This document shows, one piece after another, positions 27,301 to 36,482 of a stretch of 61,660 nucleotides of DNA. The notes beneath the pieces are model-generated. The model was not told the origin of the DNA. It saw only the letters and a list, made by a program, of their open reading frames with translations, and ran no database searches. This stretch comes from Bacteroidota bacterium (lineage in GTDB: Bacteria; Bacteroidota; Bacteroidia; UKL13-3). The stretch lies in NCBI GenBank assembly GCA_947456185.1, contig CANGPW010000004.1, positions 1-61,660 of the forward strand. The letters run 5' to 3'. Each line of letters starts with the position of its first letter. Within the stretch, counting starts at the first letter, position 1. A program made the position numbers and the translations under genes.

Positions 27301-27330
27301 TCCACTTTTCTCCACTTTCCTCCACTTTTG
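27301..27330 (-). promoter_or_regulatory. MraZ boxes, three direct repeats
   Basis: On the minus strand three 10-bp-spaced copies AAAGTGGAGG, AAAGTGGAGA and AAAGTGGATT, 38-67 nt before the mraZ start. Number, spacing and the AAAGTGG core match MraZ operators known from Firmicutes and mollicutes (AAAGTG[G/T]N3); the core also includes the TGG of the E. coli TGGGN box. Predicted autoregulatory site for the whole dcw operon. Confidence 0.85.
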
Positions 27331-27709
27331 TGCATAAATGAGCTTTTTTTATATTCACATTTTGCTTAAAAGAAATTAACAATGTCGCAGTTACCTAAGG
27401 CGCAAACCGTGAATAACCCATTTTGTAAAGTTTTCAACAAAAACCACTTTAAAATCTTGATATTGGAAATAAACCTCGTTTTTGGAATTTAAAATTGGTT
27501 TATGGAGCTAAAAATACACGTTAAAAAACAGTATTTTTAACGAATAATTTTTTGTGCTTTTTTATAAATAATTGGAAAGGTTTTTCGAAAAAAAATTCTA
27601 GAAAAAAAACTAACAATTAGACCTAATATGTTTTTAAATTTTTAATTTTTTACGAAAATATTAATAAATACATCTTTACATTTGCTGTAGTATTTGAATA
27701 AAAATATTT
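27331..27709. other. intergenic region between divergent mraZ and the 27710 gene
   Basis: AT-rich, no gene seen. Must hold the dcw promoter (close to the MraZ boxes) and the promoter of the T9SS cargo gene near its right end. No other clear structure. Confidence 0.6.
27677..27684 (+). promoter_or_regulatory. candidate Bacteroidota -7 box
   Basis: TACATTTG matches TAnnTTTG; predicted transcript start near 27691, 19 nt before the ATG at 27710. No clear -33 element. Confidence 0.4.
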
Positions 27710-28954
27710 ATGAAAACTAAAATTACTATCAGCATTTTGTTCATAGCTATAAGCCTTGGATTATTTGCACAAAGTTTAACCGTTAGTCCAAACAAAGCCT
27801 CGGCTGGTCAAACATTTGCGGTTACTATTTCAGGAAAAAACACCGCATTTTTAACGGGTATAAACACCATTGATTTTGTATATAATAGTGCTATTACAAA
27901 AGATGCTATTTTTTCAAATCAAAATGTAGTGAATGATTCTTTGATTTCAGGTACGATATCTATTTCAAGTACAATTCCTAACCCTTATTATTTTTCTTTA
28001 CGTATTTCAAATACCATAAACCCACCAATTAATTTATTAAGCGGCATATCAATTCCAGATGCTGATACCATTATTCCAAGATTATATTCAACAGATAATT
28101 CTAGAGGATTTAATATTGGGCAATCCAATTATTTAAGAATACGTGGCAAAAACACTCACTTAACAACTACCAAAAACAATATTATAAAGTTTTATAAATA
28201 CGGAATTGAAAGTAAAAGTATCAGCATTTCCAATATTAGAGTTTATTCATCTCCATATCCTTATGAATTATGGATTGATTTAATTGTTGATATAAAATCT
28301 AAACTTGGCTTTTATTCAATGAGCGTTGAAAACGAAATTGATGGCATCGTTTTTAAAGATAGCATTTTTGAAGTATTAAATCCATATCCAATGCTTATCA
28401 ATTCAATTGATAATAGATACGCAAAAAGAAATGAGATGAAAGATGTTTATATGGCTGGTTCGCAATACGCTAAATTTTTAACCAATCCTCCAACCATTTT
28501 ATTTACAAAAAATAATACAGTTTCAAAAGAAATTGAAGTTGTAAGTATTACTGCACAAAATGATTTAAACGCAACGGTTCGATTAAATGTAAAACCAACT
28601 GCTGAATTGGGAATATATACTATTGCTTATTTTTATCCTGCAGATTTAGATACCATGTTTTTAAAAAATTATTTTATAATTGGTGCGGCTGCGGGAACCA
28701 ATGAAACAAATGAAATTCAAACTAAGATATTCCCTAATCCTGCTAAAAACTTAATGAATATTGAAAGTAAAAATGATATTACAAGCCTTCAAATTTTTGA
28801 TATAATGGGCAAAGAAATTTTGAGTAAAATACCAGAAAAGTTAACCCAAAACCTACAAATTAATCTTTCAGAAATACTGATTCCAAAAGGAATTTACTTT
28901 ATAAAAATTCAAAGTTTGGAAGGTTTTATTACACAGAAATTAATTATTGAATAA
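27710..28954 (+). CDS. secreted protein with T9SS type A sorting domain
   Basis: 414 residues. Signal peptide at 1-20 (ISLGLFAQ), then beta-rich sequence with two or three Ig/IPT-like segments (SLTVSPNKASAGQTFAVTISGKN resembles the start of an Ig-like adhesion module) and a C-terminal T9SS sorting domain from about residue 338 (IFPNPAKNLMNIES ... LQIFDIMGKEI ... PKGIYFIKIQ ... QKLIIE). No catalytic motif. Predicted cell-surface or released protein exported by T9SS. Monocistronic, upstream of gldA but separated by two hairpins. Confidence 0.85.
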   Translation: MKTKITISILFIAISLGLFAQSLTVSPNKASAGQTFAVTISGKNTAFLTGINTIDFVYNSAITKDAIFSNQNVVNDSLISGTISISSTIPNPYYFSLRISNTINPPINLLSGISIPDADTIIPRLYSTDNSRGFNIGQSNYLRIRGKNTHLTTTKNNIIKFYKYGIESKSISISNIRVYSSPYPYELWIDLIVDIKSKLGFYSMSVENEIDGIVFKDSIFEVLNPYPMLINSIDNRYAKRNEMKDVYMAGSQYAKFLTNPPTILFTKNNTVSKEIEVVSITAQNDLNATVRLNVKPTAELGIYTIAYFYPADLDTMFLKNYFIIGAAAGTNETNEIQTKIFPNPAKNLMNIESKNDITSLQIFDIMGKEILSKIPEKLTQNLQINLSEILIPKGIYFIKIQSLEGFITQKLIIE

Positions 28955-28965
28955 CTACAGACAAT

Positions 28966-28997
28966 AGACCTGAAAGGTTTTGAAAAATGTCAGGTCT
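28966..28997. repeat. inverted repeat AGACCTGA / TCAGGTCT
   Basis: 8-bp perfect arms (28966-28973, 28990-28997) around AAGGTTTTGAAAAATG. The GACCTGAAAGGTT part recurs exactly at 52680-52692, in the end of the helicase gene. Confidence 0.75.
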
Positions 28998-29003
28998 TGT
29001 TGC

Positions 29004-29037
29004 AAAAAAGTCTCTTATAAACATAAGGGACTTTTTT
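29004..29037 (+). terminator. terminator before gldA
   Basis: AAAAAAGTCTCTTA / TAAGGGACTTTTTT (one G-T pair), 6-nt loop, T6 at the end. Ends the 27710 transcript. Confidence 0.85.
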
Positions 29038-29093
29038 GTTGTAAATGAAACCAACCTTTTTCTTACTTTCGCTGTCCTTTGTAAAACAAAAGC

Positions 29094-29993
29094 ATGACGA
29101 TTAAAGTAACTAATTTATCAAAAATATATGGCAGCCAAAAAGCCCTAGACAGCATTAGTTTTGAAGCGCATAAAGGCGAAATACTAGGTTTTTTAGGACC
29201 AAATGGTGCGGGAAAATCTACTACCATGAAAATTCTAACGGGCTATATTCCTGCTACTAGCGGACAAGCTTTTATCAATGGAATTGAAATTAACGAAAAC
29301 AGCATCGCCATTAGAAAAGAAGTAGGTTATTTACCTGAATTGAATCCACTTTACACCGACATGTATGTAAAAGAGTTTTTACTTTTTATAGCCAATAGTT
29401 ATGGAATTACCACAGGAGCTAACCAAGCTGCTGAAGAAATGATTTCCAAAACAGGTTTGAGCTTGGAACGCAAAAAGAAAATTAGTCAGTTAAGCAAAGG
29501 TTACAAACAACGTGTTGGCTTAGCAGCAGCCATGATTCACAACCCAAGTGTATTGATTTTAGATGAACCAACCAGTGGTTTAGATCCAAATCAAGTAAGT
29601 GAAATAAGAAATTTAATTAAGGAAATTGGCAAAAATAAAACAGTAATACTTTCGAGTCATATTATGCAAGAAGTTGAAGCCATGTGCGATAGAGTAATTA
29701 TTATCAATCGAGGTAAAATAGTGGCAGATGATAAAATTGAAAAACTGCAACAATCGTTTAGCAAAGAATATTTGATTTCGGTTCAATTTAAAAATAGTCC
29801 AACTATTGAAAGTATCAAAGCCATTGACAAAAACATAAAAGTATTGGCTACTAAAGATGGTTTTACCATTAATGCAAAAGAAGATATTAGAGAAAAAATT
29901 GCACAAAAAGCTGCTGAAAATAATTGGTTAATTTTAAGTATGAATTTGGAAGAAAGCTCGTTGGAACAAGTGTTTCAGAGTTTAACTAAATAG
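29094..29993 (+). CDS. gldA: ABC transporter ATPase GldA
   Basis: ATP-binding subunit of the Gld ABC transporter, which is needed for gliding in Flavobacterium; substrate unknown. 299 residues: Walker A GPNGAGKST at 35-43, Q-loop at VGYLPELNPLY, signature LSKGYKQR at 133-140, Walker B LILDEPT at 154-160, H-loop ILSSHIM, and a C-terminal about 75-residue extension typical of GldA. The stop codon lies inside a GGCAATAG word run that continues into the spacer. gldF follows 90 nt downstream, so gldA-gldF-gldG form one unit, whereas in F. johnsoniae gldA is apart from gldFG. Confidence 0.93.
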   Translation: MTIKVTNLSKIYGSQKALDSISFEAHKGEILGFLGPNGAGKSTTMKILTGYIPATSGQAFINGIEINENSIAIRKEVGYLPELNPLYTDMYVKEFLLFIANSYGITTGANQAAEEMISKTGLSLERKKKISQLSKGYKQRVGLAAAMIHNPSVLILDEPTSGLDPNQVSEIRNLIKEIGKNKTVILSSHIMQEVEAMCDRVIIINRGKIVADDKIEKLQQSFSKEYLISVQFKNSPTIESIKAIDKNIKVLATKDGFTINAKEDIREKIAQKAAENNWLILSMNLEESSLEQVFQSLTK

Positions 29994-30080
29994 GCAATAG
30001 GCAATAGAAAATTGGCAAAAGGCAAATAATAAAATGTTTTAAAAAACTGAGTACTGAAAACTATGTACTAAAAACTAAAA
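29991..30080. repeat. word-repeat spacer between gldA and gldF
   Basis: Starts within the gldA stop codon (TAGGCAATAGGCAATAG), continues with ATTGGCAAAAGGCAAAT and ends with GTACTGAAAACTATGTACTAAAAACTAAA, the complement of the TTTAGTACTTAGT word family. Confidence 0.75.
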
Positions 30081-30083
30081 AAA

Positions 30084-30812
30084 ATGATATCAATACTTCA
30101 AAAAGAAATACGCAGTTTCCTGAGCTCATTGATTGCTTACGTAGTAATCATTGTGTTTTTAATAGCTACAGGATTATTCATGTGGGTACTGCCCGATAAT
30201 AATGTTTTTGATATGGCTTATGCCAATTTAGATACTTTATTTACATTGGCTCCTTGGTTATTTTTATTCCTGATTTCGGCCATTACCATGCGCACATTTA
30301 GCGAGGAAAAAAAGAACGGAACCATTGAAATTTTAACCACTAAACCTATTAGTGATTTAAAAATTATTTTAGCAAAATATTTTGCTGGGGTGGTATTGGT
30401 TTTATTTTCATTGATTCCTAGTTTGATTTACTTTTACACGGTTTACCAATTAGGCGCACCCATAGGAAATATGGACGTTGGCGCTACTTGGGGTTCTTAT
30501 ATTGGATTGTTCTTTTTGGCTAGTTGTTTTGTAAGTATTGGATTATTTTCATCGGTAATTACAGATAACCAAATTGTATCTTTCATTGTCAGCATGATTT
30601 TATGTTACTTGTTTTACAATTTATTTGAACTCATTGCCGATTTTAAATTATTTGGTTCGTGGGATAGTTTAGTTGCAGGATTGGGAATCAATGCGCATTA
30701 CCAAAGCATAAGCAGAGGCGTAATTGACAGCCGCGATATTCTTTATTTTATCAGTTTTATAGTGGTATTTATTTATGCTACAAAAACTGTTTTTAGCTCA
30801 CGAAAATTTTAA
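30084..30812 (+). CDS. gldF: ABC transporter permease GldF
   Basis: Membrane subunit of the Gld ABC transporter (ABC-2 type permease). 242 residues with six hydrophobic helices (about 15-37, 50-72, 98-122, 135-157, 165-190, 218-238). The cytoplasmic loop after TM2, MRTFSEEKKNGTIEILTTKPISDL, is characteristic of GldF and related permeases. It sits between gldA (90 nt) and gldG (29 nt). Confidence 0.92.
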   Translation: MISILQKEIRSFLSSLIAYVVIIVFLIATGLFMWVLPDNNVFDMAYANLDTLFTLAPWLFLFLISAITMRTFSEEKKNGTIEILTTKPISDLKIILAKYFAGVVLVLFSLIPSLIYFYTVYQLGAPIGNMDVGATWGSYIGLFFLASCFVSIGLFSSVITDNQIVSFIVSMILCYLFYNLFELIADFKLFGSWDSLVAGLGINAHYQSISRGVIDSRDILYFISFIVVFIYATKTVFSSRKF

Positions 30813-30841
30813 TCAAGGATTTCCTTTTTTCAACCATATAT

Positions 30842-32521
30842 ATGAACAAAAAGAAACAATCATACTTACAACTCATCATTGTTTTAGCAGTTATTATTTT
30901 GCTAAACGCCATATTTAGCAATTTCTTTTTCAGGATAGATTTAACAAAAGAAAAACGTTACACATTGGACAAAGCCAGCAAAAATTTAGCTGCAAAAGTA
31001 AAAGATGGCATGTTAATAAAAGTTTATTTGGAAGGCGATTTCCCTGCAGGTTTCAAGCGTTTGCAAAAAGCTACCAAAGAAATGTTGGATGAATTTAAAA
31101 TTCTTTCAAACAATAATATTCAGTATGAATTCATTGATCCTTTGCTTAATACTACTGCTAAACAAAGCACCGATATTTTACAGGAGTTAACTGAAATTGG
31201 CTTACAAGCCACCAGCATTCAATTAAAAAAAGAAGATGGTTTTAGTCAAAAAATAATTGTGCCCGGTGCAGTAGTTTATTATGGTGGTAGAAAAGTTCCT
31301 GTCAATTTATTGAAAAGTCAATTTGGACAAGCACCAGAAGCAGTTTTAAATACTTCCATTGAACAATTAGAATATGAAATAGCGAATGCTTTGCGATTAG
31401 TTACTATTGATTCAGTGAAACAAATTGCATTTATAAAAGGCAATGGTGAATTAGATAAATGGAATATCATAGATGGCAAAACGGAACTAAAAAAATATTA
31501 TGAAATAGATGACGTAGATTTAACTGCAGTTCCTCCTTCAGAATTGAATAAATACGATGGAATTATTGTTCCAAAACCAACTTTGCCTTTCAGTGATTTT
31601 GATAAATTTAAACTTGACCAATATGTAATGCATGGCGGAAAAGTGCTGTGGTTAGTGGAAAATCAGTTAGCCGAAATGGATAGCTTACGCAATTCGCCAC
31701 AATATTATTCCATTGCATATAACTTAGGTTTAGACGATTTGTTTTACAAATTTGGAGTGCGAATTAACAACAATATTATTCAGGATATTCAGTGTAATAC
31801 CATTCCGGTTTTAAGTGGAATGAAAAACGGAACTCCAGAACAAAAATTGCTTCCTTGGATGTATTTTCCGGTAGTTCCTCCTACTAGCTCGCACCCAATA
31901 GTTCGGGGCGTGGATCCCATTTGGTTTCAGTTCACAGCAAGTATTGATACCATTCCGAATAAAAAAATTAACAAAACGGTTTTGTTGGCTTCTTCTCAAT
32001 ATTCTCGTTCGGTGCCTGCACCTGCCAGGGTTGATATAGAAATGGCAAGATTAGAGCCAGATCCGAATTTATTTAGAACAGGAGGGAACAAAATTTTAGC
32101 AGTGCTTTTAGAAGGTGAATTTTCTTCCAGTTTTGAATATACTTTCGATCAAACTAAAAATCCTGCATTGGATTTTAAAAGCAAAGTTGAAAACAATAAA
32201 ATGATTGTAATAGCCGATGGTGATGTAATCAGGAATCAATATAGCGCAAGCAAAGGACAAGTATTTCCGCTTGGTTACGACCGTTTTGCAAATCAAGAAT
32301 TTGGCAACAAACGCTTTATTTTAAACTGCGTAGATTACCTATGCGATGACAGTGGAATTATAGAAGTGCGAAGCAAAGAAGTTACTTTACGATTGCTTGA
32401 TAAAGCTAAAATAAAAAAAGAAAAACTGTTTTGGCAATTCATCAATATTGGTTTACCCATTGTGTTGATCATTGTTTTTGCAATGGCCAATAATTATTAC
32501 AGAAAAAGAAAATACGCTTAA
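30842..32521 (+). CDS. gldG: GldG, ABC transporter auxiliary protein
   Basis: 559 residues: one N-terminal TM helix (about 11-29), a large periplasmic domain (ABC_transp_aux/IFT52-like family: FFRIDLTKEKRYTLDKASKN, VYLEGDFPAGFKRLQKATKEMLDEF, and IVPKPTLPFSDFDKFKLDQYVMHGGKVLWLVE) and one C-terminal TM helix (about 533-552). Matches GldG of gliding Bacteroidota in order and length. It presumably holds or delivers the transported substrate; molecular role unknown. Next gene starts 124 nt downstream, beyond a long inverted repeat. Confidence 0.92.
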   Translation: MNKKKQSYLQLIIVLAVIILLNAIFSNFFFRIDLTKEKRYTLDKASKNLAAKVKDGMLIKVYLEGDFPAGFKRLQKATKEMLDEFKILSNNNIQYEFIDPLLNTTAKQSTDILQELTEIGLQATSIQLKKEDGFSQKIIVPGAVVYYGGRKVPVNLLKSQFGQAPEAVLNTSIEQLEYEIANALRLVTIDSVKQIAFIKGNGELDKWNIIDGKTELKKYYEIDDVDLTAVPPSELNKYDGIIVPKPTLPFSDFDKFKLDQYVMHGGKVLWLVENQLAEMDSLRNSPQYYSIAYNLGLDDLFYKFGVRINNNIIQDIQCNTIPVLSGMKNGTPEQKLLPWMYFPVVPPTSSHPIVRGVDPIWFQFTASIDTIPNKKINKTVLLASSQYSRSVPAPARVDIEMARLEPDPNLFRTGGNKILAVLLEGEFSSSFEYTFDQTKNPALDFKSKVENNKMIVIADGDVIRNQYSASKGQVFPLGYDRFANQEFGNKRFILNCVDYLCDDSGIIEVRSKEVTLRLLDKAKIKKEKLFWQFINIGLPIVLIIVFAMANNYYRKRKYA

Positions 32522-32542
32522 TTTAAATTCGTTCCGTCCAAT

Positions 32543-32603
32543 AGCGTTTCGACAAGCTCTACGACCGCAAACTTAGAATGGTCTTTGAGCTTGTCGAAAC
32601 GCT
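32543..32603. repeat. 17-bp inverted repeat between gldG and the DUF4340-like gene
   Basis: Left arm AGCGTTTCGACAAGCTC (32543-32559) and perfect complement GAGCTTGTCGAAACGCT (32587-32603) around a 27-nt loop. The GAGCTTGTCGAAACG word is a very widespread dispersed repeat in Bacteroidota genomes (from memory). Confidence 0.9.
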
Positions 32604-32645
32604 TTCAAAACAATAACATTCATAAAGCCCTAAAATTCTGATACC

Positions 32646-33653
32646 ATGAACAAAAAAACATATTTAGCCATTTTAGTTTTGTTGCTTGTAGCAATATCAT
32701 ATTATTTAATTAATAAAAAACCTTGGGGCATTAACTATAAAGACATTGCAGATTTTGCCATTGCTGACACCTCAGCAATTGACAAAATATTTATTGCAGA
32801 CAGAAATGGGAATACCGTAATTTTAGAAAAAAAAGGGCCACAAACTTGGACCATTAACAATAATAAAATGGCTGATTTTAGTAAAATAGAATTGCTTTTA
32901 TCAACGGTTAAAAACCTAGCGGTATTACGACCAGTTCCTCAAAGTGAACATAATTCGGCTGTTGGCGACTTAGCAACAACAGGAATAAAAGCTCAGTTTT
33001 ACTCAAAAGATGAAACAGTAAAAACCCTTTATATTGGTTCGGCTACGCAAGAACAAAATGGAACTTATATGTTAATTGAAGGTTCATCAAAACCATATGC
33101 GGTTCATATACCCGGCTTTTTTGGTTACTTAACTCCACGGTTTATTAGTGACAGTTTAACTTGGCGAGATAGAACAGTTTTTAACTATCAACCAGAAGTT
33201 ATAAAAAGCATTGAGTTTAACTATGAAAATGCAGCCAATAGTTTTTTTATTGACAATAGTAATGTGCAAGCACCCCTGATTTTTGATACAAACAAAAAAG
33301 TAAAAGCCATTTCAGACATACAGTTTTTAAGGTTTTATATTGCTTCATTTAAGCAATTAAATTTTGATGGATACGATGAAAATCAAAGTCAAAAATTGGT
33401 TGATAGCCTGATTCAAAACAATCCAATTTGTACCATAAATATTATTAATAAAAATGGTACAATTCAAAATTTAAAACTATACACCAAAGCCATTGACAAA
33501 CACACCAAACAAGCCATTAATGAAGAAACTGGCGAGTATTTGAAATCTGATCCAGAGCGCTTTTGGGCTTTTTTAAATAACGATAAAAGTTTAATGCTTA
33601 TTCAGCAATATAACTTTGGAAAAGTAATGATTACCATTGATGGTTTTAAATAA
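32646..33653 (+). CDS. DUF4340-like membrane-anchored protein
   Basis: 335 residues: N-terminal TM anchor (about 4-21, YLAILVLLLVAISYYLI), then a periplasmic beta-rich domain with the pattern IADTSAIDKIFIADRNGNTVILEKKGPQTWTINN and later YIGSATQEQNGTYMLIEGSSKPYAVHIPGFFGYLTPRF, as in DUF4340 proteins that often follow gldG/ABC_transp_aux genes. Probably works with GldFG at the membrane; exact role unknown. Lies on the same strand as gldG and ends before a bidirectional terminator. Confidence 0.8.
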   Translation: MNKKTYLAILVLLLVAISYYLINKKPWGINYKDIADFAIADTSAIDKIFIADRNGNTVILEKKGPQTWTINNNKMADFSKIELLLSTVKNLAVLRPVPQSEHNSAVGDLATTGIKAQFYSKDETVKTLYIGSATQEQNGTYMLIEGSSKPYAVHIPGFFGYLTPRFISDSLTWRDRTVFNYQPEVIKSIEFNYENAANSFFIDNSNVQAPLIFDTNKKVKAISDIQFLRFYIASFKQLNFDGYDENQSQKLVDSLIQNNPICTINIINKNGTIQNLKLYTKAIDKHTKQAINEETGEYLKSDPERFWAFLNNDKSLMLIQQYNFGKVMITIDGFK

Positions 33654-33685
33654 AATAATCAACAGTTTTTTATATCAAATTTTCA

Positions 33686-33723
33686 AAAAAAACGAGACAA
33701 GTATAACTTGGCTCGTTTTTTTT
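33686..33723. terminator. bidirectional terminator
   Basis: ACGAG-A-CAAG / CTTG-G-CTCGT stem with A8 before and T7 after. Shared by the DUF4340-like gene (plus) and the DUF4397 gene (minus). Confidence 0.82.
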
Positions 33724-33739
33724 AGAATAAATTGAAAGA

Positions 33740-36232
33740 TTATTCAACAATTAATTTTTTAGTCAATGTGGTTTCATTGCTATTGATTTGAACAAAATAC
33801 ATTCCTTTTGGCAAATCAGTTAATGATAAATCTATTGTGTTAATTCCTGTTACTAATTTAGTATTTATTGATTTTATCAAAGCGCCTTTCATATCGAATA
33901 AATTTGCATTTCCTTCTGATTTTTGATTGACATTTAATACAATGGAAACATTTTCTTTAGCAGGATTTGGATACATCATAAAATTATTGTTTTCAAAAAT
34001 TTCTTTTGTGCCTGTTCTGAATTTAACACTTTCAAATGAATCAACGATTCCATTGCTCCATGCAATATAAAAACCTAATGCAAAATTAGGATTCGCTTTA
34101 TTGAATATAGAATCTGATTTATTATACGCTGAATCTTTTCTTACGTATTTACCGGCAACTAAACTTGAGTCAATATAATTTCTTAAATCTAATAAAAATC
34201 CTGATGCAAACATTACACCTGCTAAACCAGTTCTACCAACAAAATTTATGTTTGAAGACAATAAACCTTTACCTGTTACAGCATCATTTACATTATAAGA
34301 AGCACCTGCATTTCCTTTGGTAGGACTGTATTTATATAAAGAACCATAAGATGTGTTTTTAGCTACAAATAATGCTTCTTGATCAGCTTGAATGTTTAGT
34401 TTACCTAAATTTACACCACCATGGAAAAATATAACTTCGTTGGAGGGAGTTGGAAATGTTGAAACTATTTTACCTGGAGTAATCATTTTTACACCAAACG
34501 CTGTTGAAATTCCTTCAGGATTTGCGCGGTAAGAAGCACCTGTGAATCCATAAGCTATAGCAACATTAAAGTTAGAATCTGGCAACATACTGATAGACCA
34601 AAGTGCGTTTGAAGTATCTACTGCATTTCCTTTTGTTAAGTTAATTCTTACTGGCACATATGCATCAGTTCCATTAGCAATTCCAGTAGCAGTTCTAAAT
34701 CCTAAATCATTTACTATTTTTATTCCATTTGCGTAAATATCTACATTGCGAATTGATGTATCAGGTGAGTTATGTATAAACTGTAATTTGTTTTGCAAAC
34801 GAGTTAATTCTACCACTGTTCCATTACTTAAAGCCAACATCACTTTAAAAGAAGCGGCATTAGCAGGATTGCCAGCGGCACGGTAAAAACCTGAAGTAAA
34901 AACTACACCAGATTGATTTAAATAAGCAGCTGCATTCAATGAATAAGCACCATTAAATTCCGATTTTGAACCATTACTAATATTAAATATATAACCGGTA
35001 TTATCCGTTCTCAATGCTGTAAAATCACCATATTTCAAATTAGAAATTACACTAATTTGTGAAGGAACTTTGTTAAACGATATTTGAGGTGCATCGGTAT
35101 TACCGTTGGCTACCAAATATTGGAAACTACCCGCTAACAATGAACTTTCAGGCATGCTATCAAATCCATTTATATTCAATAATCTGTCAGTGCCATCAGG
35201 ATTAGCAGCAAACGTTGAAGAATCTTTTAAACCCATTGCCATCGCTAAATATGATTTACCAGTTACTAAATTTATTGAAGGCCTAAAAAACAATGTGTCA
35301 TTAACATTTGCAGTTGAAACTCTAATTTGAGTATTACCACTATTTACAGTTAAAAATGGACTTGCCTCTCTGAAATTTAATGCTGAAATTACTTTGTTAT
35401 TATTAAAATATACATCAAAACTTTGCAAAGCTACATCAGCTGCATTATGAATAAATTGTAAGCGAGTTGCTTCTTGTAATTCTACCACAATTCCATTGGT
35501 ATCAACGGCAAACACACCAAAGTTTTTTCCATTTTGATTGGTCGTTGGATTTACAAATCCAGAAGCAAAAACGGTAATCATTTTTTGATTAAATGAAGTT
35601 AAATTTGCACTGTAAGCCTTTAAAACAGAATTTGTACCTGTATTGCGCATTTCTATAAAAGTAGGAACATTGTTAAAAAACAAATTTGAAGCATTTGCCT
35701 GTGCAAAGTTTAAATTTGTAGGTAATGTTCCAGTTGAAATTGCTGGCTTAACAACTATATCAACTCCAGGAGCATCTGTTACTCCATGAAAAACATTTAC
35801 TTGTACTTTTCCTGAACCTGCAGCAAAAGTTGTAATGTTTTTATTTATTAAAGTAATTCCAGTATTTATACTATTGGGATTAGCGCTAAAATTAGCTATG
35901 TTATCAACGCCAGTAATCATTATTACTGTATTAGAGTTAGCCGCTAAAGTTGAAGTCAAACGTTTTAAAACTAAATCATTGCTATCAATGCTATTTCTAT
36001 TATTAATATTAAATTTTACAGCACCAGAATTGGTAGATAATAATGTAGTTGCTTGTCTGAAAGCTACATTGTCATATTTGAATCCATTTACATATACATC
36101 CACTGTATCCATTGAAGGATCGGAAGCATTATGAATTAACTGGAAACGCGCAGTTTGAGCATTTGCAGTATAAAAAAATGCACTAGCTACTAATGCAAAT
36201 AATGATTTTTTTAAAATTGTAAAGTGTTTCAT
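33740..36232 (-). CDS. secreted DUF4397-repeat protein with T9SS type A sorting domain
   Basis: 830 residues. Signal peptide at 1-25 (FFYTANAQ). Three long repeats start near 28, 255 and 481, each opening with the DUF4397 hallmark: FQLIHNASDPSMDTVDVYVNG, LQFIHNAADVALQSFDVYFNN and LQFIHNSPDTSIRNVDIYANG. Each repeat of about 227 residues seems to hold an A half (IHNA-type) and a divergent B half (NVFHGVTDAPGVDIVV, VANGNTDAPQISF, FFHGGVNLGKLNI), so six modules in all. DUF4397 is a beta-sandwich of unknown role, probably in adhesion or surface layers. Residues about 750-830 are a T9SS C-terminal domain (YPNPAKENVSIVL ... LPKGMYFVQIN). Monocistronic. Confidence 0.88.
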   Translation of the reverse strand: MKHFTILKKSLFALVASAFFYTANAQTARFQLIHNASDPSMDTVDVYVNGFKYDNVAFRQATTLLSTNSGAVKFNINNRNSIDSNDLVLKRLTSTLAANSNTVIMITGVDNIANFSANPNSINTGITLINKNITTFAAGSGKVQVNVFHGVTDAPGVDIVVKPAISTGTLPTNLNFAQANASNLFFNNVPTFIEMRNTGTNSVLKAYSANLTSFNQKMITVFASGFVNPTTNQNGKNFGVFAVDTNGIVVELQEATRLQFIHNAADVALQSFDVYFNNNKVISALNFREASPFLTVNSGNTQIRVSTANVNDTLFFRPSINLVTGKSYLAMAMGLKDSSTFAANPDGTDRLLNINGFDSMPESSLLAGSFQYLVANGNTDAPQISFNKVPSQISVISNLKYGDFTALRTDNTGYIFNISNGSKSEFNGAYSLNAAAYLNQSGVVFTSGFYRAAGNPANAASFKVMLALSNGTVVELTRLQNKLQFIHNSPDTSIRNVDIYANGIKIVNDLGFRTATGIANGTDAYVPVRINLTKGNAVDTSNALWSISMLPDSNFNVAIAYGFTGASYRANPEGISTAFGVKMITPGKIVSTFPTPSNEVIFFHGGVNLGKLNIQADQEALFVAKNTSYGSLYKYSPTKGNAGASYNVNDAVTGKGLLSSNINFVGRTGLAGVMFASGFLLDLRNYIDSSLVAGKYVRKDSAYNKSDSIFNKANPNFALGFYIAWSNGIVDSFESVKFRTGTKEIFENNNFMMYPNPAKENVSIVLNVNQKSEGNANLFDMKGALIKSINTKLVTGINTIDLSLTDLPKGMYFVQINSNETTLTKKLIVE

Positions 36233-36424
36233 CTAATATATTTTAATATGTTAATTTAATAATTACTTGTTTTTTCACAAATAAAGTTACTTAATGGCAA
36301 ATATAATCTTTGCTTCAATAAATCAAATAGTAATATAAAAACACAAAAAGGTTGCTTTAAATTTTTTATTTATTTAATGTATATTTAAAACTTAAAACAT
36401 TGCTAACCTTTTGAAATTTTGGAC

Positions 36425-36462
36425 AAAAAAAAGTCTTAGTTTAAACTAAGACTTTTTTTTTT
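36425..36462 (-). terminator. terminator of the acyl-CoA dehydrogenase gene
   Basis: AGTCTTAGTTT / AAACTAAGACT palindrome flanked by A8 and T10; functions on either strand. Confidence 0.85.
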
Positions 36463-36482
36463 AATATTATATTTTAAAATAA

